From the NCBI GenBank assembly GCA_007135095.1, contig SLJO01000198.1:1-49921 (forward strand): a stretch of 49,921 nucleotides of DNA. The letters are read 5' to 3'. Positions 28,315 to 35,345 of this stretch are shown here, one piece after another; position 1 is the first letter of the stretch; each line of letters begins with the position of its first letter. A program made the translations under genes and the position numbers. This DNA is from Bacteroidales bacterium. GTDB taxonomy: Bacteria; Bacteroidota; Bacteroidia; Bacteroidales; PUMT01. The notes beneath the pieces were generated by a model, which worked only from the letters and a program-made list of their open reading frames with translations, made no database searches and had not been told where the DNA came from.

Positions 28315-29340
28315 ATGCCGATTACCATACTTGGGATAGAATCTTCCTGTGATGATACAGCTGCTTCGGTAATCACCGATGGTATATTATGCTCCAATGT
28401 GATTGCAGGCCAGGATGTTCATATCAGGTACGGGGGAGTGGTGCCGGAACTGGCCTCCAGGGCTCACCAGCAAAATATCGTGCCCGTGGTGGACCTTGCC
28501 CTCCGGGAAGCAGGCATATCAAAGCATGATGTTTCTGCCGTGGGATTTACGCGCGGACCCGGACTAATGGGGTCATTGCTTGTAGGAACCTCTTTTGCCA
28601 AAGGATTTGCACTTGCAATGGATATTCCACTGGTGGAGGTTAACCACCTGCAAGCCCATATCCTTGTGCATTTTATCAGGGAACCCGGTATCAGTAAGGA
28701 ATTTCCATCTTTTCCCTTTATATGCCTTCTGGTTTCAGGCGGACATACCCAGCTTGTCCTTGTGAAGGACCACCTGTCAATGGAGGTTCTCGGGCAGACT
28801 ATTGATGATGCTGCAGGTGAGGCATTTGACAAGTGCGCCAAGATAATGGGATTACCCTACCCCGGGGGCCCCTGGATAGACAGGCATGCAAGGGATGGCG
28901 ATGCTGAAGCGTTCAGGTTTGCCCGCCCTTCAACAGGAAACCTTAATTACAGTTTCAGTGGCCTGAAAACATCCTTTTTGTATTTTGTACGTGATGCTGA
29001 GAAAAAGGATCCCGGTTTCCTTGAAAGGAATCTCAATGATCTTTGCGCATCGCTTCAGCATACCATAATACAGGTTCTTATGGTAAATCTCATTAATGCC
29101 TCGGAACTGACCGGCGTTAAGGAAATAGCCCTGGCTGGCGGGGTTGCCGCAAACTCCGGCTTGCGGAAAGCAGTGGCGGACTATGGAAAACAACACGGCA
29201 GACAGGTTTATATTCCCAGGCCGGCATTTACAACTGATAATGCCGCAATGATTGCCATCAATGCCTATTACAAGTACCTGAAAAATGAGTTCTCAGCACA
29301 GAATATTGTTCCTGAGGCCAGGTTGAAAATCAGTATTTAA
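28315..29340 (+). CDS. tsaD: tRNA N6-adenosine threonylcarbamoyltransferase TsaD
   Basis: Transfers the threonylcarbamoyl group to A37 of ANN-decoding tRNAs (t6A), with TsaB and TsaE. 341 residues of the Kae1/Qri7 ASKHA fold. Motifs: LGIESSCDDTAAS at the N terminus; the metal-binding pair in NHLQAH (His111, His115); VSGGHTQLVLV; DDAAGEAFDKCAKIMGLPYPGG; LAGGVAANSGLR; and TDNAAMIAI with the third metal ligand Asp. Divergent from tamB with a 118-bp gap. The last 11 bp overlap the 3' end of the convergent mini T9SS gene. Confidence 0.97.
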   Translation: MPITILGIESSCDDTAASVITDGILCSNVIAGQDVHIRYGGVVPELASRAHQQNIVPVVDLALREAGISKHDVSAVGFTRGPGLMGSLLVGTSFAKGFALAMDIPLVEVNHLQAHILVHFIREPGISKEFPSFPFICLLVSGGHTQLVLVKDHLSMEVLGQTIDDAAGEAFDKCAKIMGLPYPGGPWIDRHARDGDAEAFRFARPSTGNLNYSFSGLKTSFLYFVRDAEKKDPGFLERNLNDLCASLQHTIIQVLMVNLINASELTGVKEIALAGGVAANSGLRKAVADYGKQHGRQVYIPRPAFTTDNAAMIAINAYYKYLKNEFSAQNIVPEARLKISI

Positions 29341-29746
29341 CTACCCGGAAGGTTTTGGAGAATTGACCATCACTGGTAAACACCTTAAGCAGGTATGCAG
29401 ATCTCTGCAGGGACTGTATATCTATTTGTATGTGATTGCCGGAATCATCGGTTTTTTCAAGGCTGAGCCTTCTCCCGAAAAGGTCATACAATTCAACATG
29501 CATTTCCAGCTGCCTGGTTGTTTGCCATTCCACTCTTATAAAGTCAGTTGCCGGATTCGGATAGACTTTCAATTCAACGCCCTGCAGACCGCTGCCCTCA
29601 GTCATCGCAGTCTCCGGCTGCGGAAATTCTCCGGCAATGACCGGTTCGTTGCTGCTTTCAATCGAAGTTTCAGGGAATGAAACTGATTGTCCGGCCAGGT
29701 GAATGCAAAAACTCAGAAAAAATAAGAGGGTGTAGATATGTTTCAT
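29330..29746 (-). CDS. Small secreted protein consisting mostly of a T9SS sorting domain
   Basis: 138 residues. A Sec signal peptide (MKHIYTLLFFLSFCIHLAGQ, cleavage near AGQ-S), a ~38-residue acidic and Ser/Thr/Pro-rich linker, then a T9SS type A sorting domain from about 58 to the end (LKVYPNPATDFIRVEW, VELYDLFGRRLSLEK, YLLKVF, KTFRVVKY). No room remains for a cargo domain. The function is unknown: it could be a remnant of a larger cargo, a small surface adhesin, or a T9SS-associated accessory. Its stop lies inside the last codons of tsaD. A TAATTTTG box lies 46 bp upstream. Confidence 0.8.
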   Translation of the reverse strand: MKHIYTLLFFLSFCIHLAGQSVSFPETSIESSNEPVIAGEFPQPETAMTEGSGLQGVELKVYPNPATDFIRVEWQTTRQLEMHVELYDLFGRRLSLEKTDDSGNHIQIDIQSLQRSAYLLKVFTSDGQFSKTFRVVKY

Positions 29747-29791
29747 AAGCTGCCTGCTGTTTTAATGCAATTCAACACCTCTAAAAGTACG

Positions 29792-29799
29792 CAAAATTA
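29792..29799 (-). promoter_or_regulatory. Candidate -7 box of the mini T9SS gene
   Basis: Minus strand TAATTTTG fits TAnnTTTG, 46 bp before the ATG. No -33 TTTG at the right distance. Confidence 0.35.
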
Positions 29800-29942
29800 G
29801 AACACAAGACAACATTCTTTAACTATTTTTAAGGTTTCCTCTCACCATTGCATTCCTGCAGAGCGCAAGACCTGTAATTATGCATGATTTTACCCGGCAA
29901 AACTACAAAATTGCCCGCCCTGCCTTTCTTATTTATTATAAA

Positions 29943-30069
29943 AAATTTCGGTCGAAACCCGGTCGAAATTATTTTTTTAAGATCAGCCAATTTTACCACT
30001 GAACAGACGATTACAAGTAAGATTTTTTTATATTTGAAATTTTTCCGAAAGCCGGTCGGAATATTTTTT
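29943..30069 (+). repeat. Two copies of an operator-like element upstream of the first fadL gene
   Basis: Copy A (29943-29979) contains GGTCGAAA twice in direct orientation, 11 bp apart (29950-29957 and 29961-29968), and a 7-bp inverted pair AATTTCG/CGAAATT. Copy B (30037-30069) is a related sequence: CCGAAAGCCGGTCGGAA with arms TTCCG/CGGAA and the same T-rich tail. The shared core is CGAAA-n-CCGGTCG followed by an AT step and a T run. Copy B begins directly after the promoter box TATATTTG, where a repressor would block initiation. The 29747-30105 gap otherwise holds no gene. Confidence 0.55.
30029..30036 (+). promoter_or_regulatory. Candidate -7 box of the first fadL paralogue
   Basis: TATATTTG, exact TAnnTTTG match, 69 bp before the ATG at 30106 and directly followed by repeat copy B. 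No clear -33 element; a poor -33 would fit an activated or otherwise regulated promoter. Confidence 0.4.
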
Positions 30070-30105
30070 GTTTATTTACCCATTATTGCCCATTAACCTT
30101 AAACC

Positions 30106-31665
30106 ATGAATATGAGAAAACTTTTAATTTTAGCTGTTGCGGCGGGTTTTATGACCAACATAACCTATGCAGGCGGTATTATGACAAATACCAATCAAAG
30201 CGCTGCTTATATAAGAATGATGGCCCGGGATGCTTCCCTGGGAATTGATGCGGTCTATTACAACCCTGCCGGCCTTACCCGGCTTGGCGATGGATTGCAT
30301 TTATCACTCAATAACCAGTCTGTATACCAGACTCGTAAAATTGATAACTCCTTTGCCCTCCTGAATGACGGCTATTATCAGGGGGATGTCACAGCACCAC
30401 TTTTCCCCAGTATTTATGCCGTATACAAAACCGGGCGCATTGCCGTGTCAGGAGGGTTTATGCCTGTTGGCGGCGGGGGCGGAGCCGAATATAACAGGGG
30501 CCTTCCATCATTTGAGACCAATTTTGCTTCACTTCCCATGATGCTGTCTGCGCAGGGAATAAATACAAATGCCTATGATGTGGATATTGTCTTTGAAGGC
30601 TCTTCAATTTTTTTCGGTGGACAACTGGGAGTGAGCTATCAGCTTTCCGACATGGTGGATGTGTACGGGGGAGTCAGGTATGTTTCTGCCACCAATACCT
30701 ATAAAGGGCATCTGCGGAACTTGATGATTAATCCTGCGCATCCGTTGAATCCCGGAGGGGGAATGACCGGCGGCCAGGATTTCTTCAATTCAATTGCAAC
30801 AGTTACTTCAGGTGCCGCCCAAAGTGTACAGAGACTGATTGACGAAGACCTTGGCGGACTAACCCTTGATCAGGCAGTTGCTATGGTTCCCGATTTTACA
30901 GAGGCCCAGGCTGCCCAGCTGGCCGGAGGACTGGGCGATTCCTATAATGATCAACTGACCATTGCGCAGATCCAGGGAGCCTACCAGACAACCTCAGCCA
31001 CTGCGGCTGCTACTGCCGGTGAGCTTGCCGACAGGCGTGTTGATGCCAGGCAGACCGGCACAGCAATTGCCCCTTTGCTGGGAGTTAATGTTTCTTTCTC
31101 CGAGAGATTCAATATCGGTATAAAATATGAGTTCCTGACAAAGCTTGAACTTGAAAATGACACCGAAATCGATCAGACCGGGATGTTTCAGGATGGGGAT
31201 AAAACCCGGAGTGATATGCCGGCAATGCTGTCTGTAGGTGCTGCATACCGTGCAACACAAAAGCTGAATGTGGCTGCAGGCATGCATTACTATTTCGACA
31301 AATCGGCCGACTATGGCAAGGCCCTGCCAAACAAGGACATAATTGACAATAACTTCATTGAGCTTGCTCTGGGACTCGAGTATGATCTGACCGATAACCT
31401 GCTTGTCAGTGCCGGTTATCTTCGCACGCAAACAGGGGTGAATAAAAACTTTCACAGTGACCTGAGCCACAGTCTTTCTACAAATTCCATTGGCTTTGGG
31501 GGACGTTACTCAATAAATGAAATGATGGCTGTAAATCTTGGTTTTCTTAGAACATTTTATGAAGAAGATTCAATACAGCAGAATTTTGGCCTGCTGGGCA
31601 CTGCACACGAAATCTATAATCGTTCGGCAATGGTTGTTGCCATAGGTGTTGATTTCAAATTCTAG
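30106..31665 (+). CDS. FadL/OmpP1-family outer-membrane protein, paralogue 1
   Basis: 519 residues with a signal peptide (KLLILAVAAGFMTNITYA-G), an N-terminal hatch start (GGIMTNTNQSAAYIRMMAR) and the family's DAVYYNPAGLTRL segment, then barrel strands ending VVAIGVDFKF. FadL/TodX proteins move hydrophobic compounds such as fatty acids or aromatics across the outer membrane. Compared with its tandem neighbour it carries an extra stretch at about 210-305, Ala/Gln-rich and probably helical (LGGLTLDQAVAMVPDFTEAQ ... ATAAATAGELADRR), which would form a long extracellular or periplasmic loop. The acyl-CoA ligase at 6.4-8.3 kb could act on imported fatty acids, but the two are not linked. A terminator follows at 31687. 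Confidence 0.9.
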   Translation: MNMRKLLILAVAAGFMTNITYAGGIMTNTNQSAAYIRMMARDASLGIDAVYYNPAGLTRLGDGLHLSLNNQSVYQTRKIDNSFALLNDGYYQGDVTAPLFPSIYAVYKTGRIAVSGGFMPVGGGGGAEYNRGLPSFETNFASLPMMLSAQGINTNAYDVDIVFEGSSIFFGGQLGVSYQLSDMVDVYGGVRYVSATNTYKGHLRNLMINPAHPLNPGGGMTGGQDFFNSIATVTSGAAQSVQRLIDEDLGGLTLDQAVAMVPDFTEAQAAQLAGGLGDSYNDQLTIAQIQGAYQTTSATAAATAGELADRRVDARQTGTAIAPLLGVNVSFSERFNIGIKYEFLTKLELENDTEIDQTGMFQDGDKTRSDMPAMLSVGAAYRATQKLNVAAGMHYYFDKSADYGKALPNKDIIDNNFIELALGLEYDLTDNLLVSAGYLRTQTGVNKNFHSDLSHSLSTNSIGFGGRYSINEMMAVNLGFLRTFYEEDSIQQNFGLLGTAHEIYNRSAMVVAIGVDFKF

Positions 31666-31686
31666 CTGATTCCATTTCCATAACAA

Positions 31687-31715
31687 AAGGCTGTCCCTGT
31701 CAGGGACGGCCTTTT
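31687..31715 (+). terminator. Rho-independent terminator after fadL paralogue 1
   Basis: A 12-bp stem with one G-T pair (AAGGCTGTCCCT with AGGGACGGCCTT), 3-nt loop GTC, then further Ts. It lies 21 bp after the stop, so the two fadL genes are probably transcribed separately. Confidence 0.88.
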
Positions 31716-32070
31716 TGCGCATACGGATATCTCACAGGTGGCCGTGACCGGAGAAGTTCTTCAGGACTGCAGTTTGCGGGTTCCTTATTTGCGGGTATGC
31801 CCGAAACCGGCCTGAATTTGTGAGTTATTTTTTTGCTCAAAACTTTTTCTAATTCAAAAAATGAACTTAACTTTAAAGAAGGGCCGGGCAAATTAAAAAA
31901 TTAGTCCCGAACCGGATCGTGAATATTGATTTCGTTTTTCCGGAATCAGATGTTATGTAAGTGACATGATATTATTAAAATAAGGCTGACAAACTTTATT
32001 TGATGTTGCGGGCAACCTGGTGCTTGAGAATAACAATATTGTTAAGCATTTTTAATATAAATCATCATTT
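31716..32070 (+). promoter_or_regulatory. Intergenic region upstream of fadL paralogue 2 with operator-like sites
   Basis: 355 bp without a supported gene. At 31907-31932 is a degenerate third copy of the element found upstream of paralogue 1 (CCGAACCGGATCG then GAATATT). At 32031-32044 is a perfect 14-bp palindrome TAACAATATTGTTA, ending 26 bp before the ATG, where a repressor could act. No convincing TTTG/TAnnTTTG promoter pair is found. Confidence 0.4.
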
Positions 32071-33453
32071 ATGAGAAAATATTTTGTATTGCTTGTAACT
32101 GTAATTATTTCGGCGACGGCGGTATCTGCAGGCGGCATCTTTACAAATACCAACCAGAGTGCTTCTTTTATCAGAATGCCCTCAAGGGGTGCTTCTCTCG
32201 ATATTGATGCGGTATACTACAACCCGGCCGGCCTTACCAGACTTGCTGAGGGGTTGCATATATCACTGAATAACCAGTATATTTCCCAGAACCGGACAAT
32301 CACAAACAACATGTCGCCGCTGAATCAGAATGAATTTAAGGGCACTATGTCGGTTCCGGTTTTTCCCAGTGTTTACGCAGCCTATAAAACAGGAAACCTG
32401 GCTTTTTCCCTTGGCCTTAACATTATTGGCGGCGGCGGGGAAGTCGTATATGAAAACGGGCTGCCTTCAATTGAAACCTCAGTGGCAGCCCTCGTGCCTG
32501 CACTTGACCGTTATGGTGTTACGGGGTACAGAAACAATGTTTATTTTCAGGGATCCTCAGTATTTTACAGCGGACAGCTGGGTGCTTCCTTCGAGATGTT
32601 TAATATTGTTTCAGTATACGGTGGTGCACGTGTCGTTATGGCAGTCAATACTTACGAGGGTCATCTCAGAAATGTCCAGGTAAATACCCCTGAAGGATGG
32701 ATGAAACCCGGCACCTATTTAAGGGAGTTTGTTGCGCCGCTGCGGACCGGGGTGCAACAGAGGATTATCCTTGATGCGGCCAATTCCATAGATATTAGCA
32801 CCGCTGACAGCGAAGTCGATGTGTCTCAGAAGGGGAATGCCATTGCACCCATAGTGGGTTTAAGCATCAAGCCAAATGAGAGGCTTAATATCGGCGTAAA
32901 ATATGAGTTTTTGACTGAGCTGGAATTAAGGAATCAGACTGTTGCCGACGGCACCGGTTTATTTCCCCACGGGAGGACCTTCCGGAACGATTTGCCCGCC
33001 CTGCTATCGTTTGGGGCTGCATACCGGGCAACACCAAGGCTGAATGTTGCCGGCGGCATGCATTATTTCTTTGACATGGAGGCCAGTTACGGGAGGACCG
33101 TTGACGGGGCTCCTGCTGCCAACCAGGATCTAATTGACAATGATTTCATTGAGATCGCCCTTGGAGCTGAGTACCTCCTTACCGATGCCCTGATTGTCAG
33201 CGGGGGCTACCTTCGTTCACAGTCGGGGGTCAATGATAGATTCCAGAATGACATAAGCCATAGTCTCACTGCAAATAGTTTCGGAGTTGGCGGGCGAATT
33301 GCAATAAATGAAATGATCGCCGTGAACTTAGGGTTCATGATGTCATTATACGTTGAAGATTCAAGGAGATATTCCTATAGCGGCCTTTCAGTTACCGAGA
33401 GCTATAACCGTGACAATATGGCTGTAGCTCTCGGACTGGACCTGCGTTTTTAG
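32071..33453 (+). CDS. FadL/OmpP1-family outer-membrane protein, paralogue 2
   Basis: 460 residues: signal peptide (MRKYFVLLVTVIISATAVSA-G), hatch start GGIFTNTNQSASFIRM, DIDAVYYNPAGLTRL, and barrel ending VALGLDLRF. It aligns with the upstream gene almost end to end, so the two come from a tandem duplication. It lacks most of the Ala-rich helical insertion; between strands it has only a shorter segment (PGTYLREFVAPLRTGVQQR). Predicted role: uptake of a hydrophobic compound, perhaps different from paralogue 1 since the loops differ. It has its own upstream region with operator-like sequences. Confidence 0.9.
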   Translation: MRKYFVLLVTVIISATAVSAGGIFTNTNQSASFIRMPSRGASLDIDAVYYNPAGLTRLAEGLHISLNNQYISQNRTITNNMSPLNQNEFKGTMSVPVFPSVYAAYKTGNLAFSLGLNIIGGGGEVVYENGLPSIETSVAALVPALDRYGVTGYRNNVYFQGSSVFYSGQLGASFEMFNIVSVYGGARVVMAVNTYEGHLRNVQVNTPEGWMKPGTYLREFVAPLRTGVQQRIILDAANSIDISTADSEVDVSQKGNAIAPIVGLSIKPNERLNIGVKYEFLTELELRNQTVADGTGLFPHGRTFRNDLPALLSFGAAYRATPRLNVAGGMHYFFDMEASYGRTVDGAPAANQDLIDNDFIEIALGAEYLLTDALIVSGGYLRSQSGVNDRFQNDISHSLTANSFGVGGRIAINEMIAVNLGFMMSLYVEDSRRYSYSGLSVTESYNRDNMAVALGLDLRF

Positions 33454-33541
33454 TACTGTTTTCACCCGGAGCAGCACCAAAGTGTTTTAAGCGGCCGGAT
33501 GGGCCTGAGGGTATTTTCAGTTCCGTTGTGAGCGGGCAGCT

Positions 33542-34753
33542 TTAGTTATCCGTTTCACCTGTCATCAAAAACAGCGGCTTCATTTCGAAGCTCTCGTAAA
33601 TTGGCCTGAGCCTTGCAGTATTGTAATGCCTGCTTACGTTCACCAGTTTCTTCTTGCTTGTAACCACGTCAATCGGCACATTGTCGTAACGTCCGTTTTG
33701 CAGGACCACAAGTCTTCCGTGAATGCCTTTTAAAATAAGGTCAAGTGCCAGGTTGCCGAACGCCATCGGGACAATGGAGTCTATTGCATCCGGGTCTCCG
33801 CCCCTTACAAGGTAGCCAAGCTTCTGGTTGATAACATTAATAGGCTTGCCACCGTTGTATTTTGCTGAAAGGCGCACTACTTCCGATGAAACAAGGTCGC
33901 CGATGCCACCAAGCTTAGCGTGCCCGTAGGCATCTTTTTCCTGGCTCTGGAAAACCATTTCCCCGCCTTCGTACATTGCTCCTTCCGATACAAGGACTAC
34001 CGAATAATTGCTGGGGTTGTTCTTCCGGTCTTCCACCATCAGCTTGGTGAGTTTTTCCATATCAAACTTATATTCAGGTATCACGCAGCGGTTTGCTGCC
34101 CCTGCCATGGTCGGAAGCATTGCTGTGAACCCTGCATAACGCCCAAAGACTTCCAGTACAAGAAACCGCTCATGTGAGCCTGCTGAAGTCCTCAATATAT
34201 GGGTCATCATTATGGTACGGGTAATGCAGGTGCTGAAGCCAATGCAATAATCAGTTCCAGGAACATCATTGTCCATTGTTTTAGGAATGGCTATGACCTT
34301 TACTCCTTCCCTGTACAATCTTACCCCGTAACTCAGAGTATCATCACCACCTATAGGGATCAGGAAATCTATCCCCAGAAAAGCCAGGTTTTGCAGCACC
34401 ACCGGAGTCAGGTCATTTATTTCCTCTTTGAACTTGTCCTTCAGATGATCAGGCACCTGGGCTTTCCTGACCTTGCTGGGGTTGGTACGGGAGCTGTGCA
34501 GAAATGTGCCGCCGGTCCTGCCTGCCCTGTTAACTATTTCTTCGCTGAGCTCCTGGTAATACTCCCTGTTATTGAGCTTGGGATCAGGCTTCATTTCCAT
34601 TATCCCCGCCCATCCGCGACGGATTCCTATTACTTTGTACCCTTCACGCAGTGCTCTTATGGTGACCGCCCTGATGGCGGGATTCAGTCCGGGAACATCC
34701 CCGCCTCCTGTGAGTATGCCGATAATTCCTTTTACCTTTTTTGTTGTGGCCAT
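33542..34753 (-). CDS. 6-phosphofructokinase, probably pyrophosphate-dependent type
   Basis: Phosphorylates fructose 6-phosphate in glycolysis. 403 residues of the PFK-A superfamily: GILTGGGDVPGLNPAIRA at the N terminus, IPIGGDDTLSYG at 132-143 and IPKTMDND at 156-163. In this family Gly-Gly-Asp-Gly at the first site marks ATP enzymes, while GGDD (second Asp here 138), together with Lys in PKTxDND (Lys158), is the signature of PPi-dependent enzymes. Both PPi-type residues are present, so PPi use and reversibility are predicted, not proved. Some clade members with mixed residues use ATP. The gene is preceded by one of the best promoter matches in the window and is probably monocistronic. Confidence 0.9.
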   Translation of the reverse strand: MATTKKVKGIIGILTGGGDVPGLNPAIRAVTIRALREGYKVIGIRRGWAGIMEMKPDPKLNNREYYQELSEEIVNRAGRTGGTFLHSSRTNPSKVRKAQVPDHLKDKFKEEINDLTPVVLQNLAFLGIDFLIPIGGDDTLSYGVRLYREGVKVIAIPKTMDNDVPGTDYCIGFSTCITRTIMMTHILRTSAGSHERFLVLEVFGRYAGFTAMLPTMAGAANRCVIPEYKFDMEKLTKLMVEDRKNNPSNYSVVLVSEGAMYEGGEMVFQSQEKDAYGHAKLGGIGDLVSSEVVRLSAKYNGGKPINVINQKLGYLVRGGDPDAIDSIVPMAFGNLALDLILKGIHGRLVVLQNGRYDNVPIDVVTSKKKLVNVSRHYNTARLRPIYESFEMKPLFLMTGETDN

Positions 34754-34789
34754 GAATTATTAAATTATTTGATTATTAGTTGAAGACCC

Positions 34790-34820
34790 CAAAATTATAA
34801 AAAAAAATACAACGGTCAAA
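34790..34820 (-). promoter_or_regulatory. Bacteroidetes-type promoter of the phosphofructokinase gene
   Basis: Minus strand TTTG (34820-34817), 19 bp, TAATTTTG (34797-34790); full match to both elements at standard spacing. Predicted leader about 30 nt before the ATG at 34753. Confidence 0.65.
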
Positions 34821-34870
34821 TCGAATTATGCTTTTGGGATGCACTATCTGCCGGATAACTTACGGCTGGT

Positions 34871-35296
34871 TTAACGGCAGCTCTCAACTCTTTCAATTTC
34901 CAGGTTGGTGATTTCCCAGCTAAATTCATCAGATTCAATGTCCCTGTTCCTCAGGGAGCTGCTCCGGTAATACATTCCATTTATCCTTCCTGTCTTGGCC
35001 AGTTTTGGATTAATACATAATTCAGTCTCATCGCTTGTCTCTTCCAGAACGGCACCCATGTAAAATTCGATATCGTAGGTCACCGCGACAGGATAGTCAT
35101 TATTGTTTTTTATTTTGAGCCTTAATTCCAGCGGACTGCTGCTGTCAAGCCACTTCGAGCTGGCCCACCGGTACTGTATTTCTACTCCCTCTACTGTTGA
35201 ATGGTCAACGTAGCGCCTCTGGGCAATGGACTGATGGCTTGCGGCAAAAAAAACAAACAGAAGGGTGAAAACCGAGAATACAAAAATTTTTTTCAT
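34871..35296 (-). CDS. Secreted protein of unknown function
   Basis: 141 residues with a clear Sec signal peptide (MKKIFVFSVFTLLFVFFAAS, cleavage near SIAQ-R). The mature part is about 115 residues, predicted all-beta (VEIQYRWASSKWL, LRLKIKNNNDYPVAVTYDIEFY), with two Cys, one in ELCIN and one near the C terminus (VESCR), that could form a disulfide. The pattern recalls small Ig-like periplasmic domains, but I do not recognise a family. It lies 49 bp downstream of pheT on the same strand and may be read through from it; no separate promoter is evident. Confidence 0.75.
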   Translation of the reverse strand: MKKIFVFSVFTLLFVFFAASHQSIAQRRYVDHSTVEGVEIQYRWASSKWLDSSSPLELRLKIKNNNDYPVAVTYDIEFYMGAVLEETSDETELCINPKLAKTGRINGMYYRSSSLRNRDIESDEFSWEITNLEIERVESCR

Positions 35297-35345
35297 AATA
35301 GTTTATTTTAAATGGGTTTACTTATTAATGGCTATATTTTAAATA

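Noticed and set aside
34199-34783. 194-codon plus-strand ORF opposite the phosphofructokinase gene
   Set aside because: No domain features; shadow of a clearly recognised enzyme.
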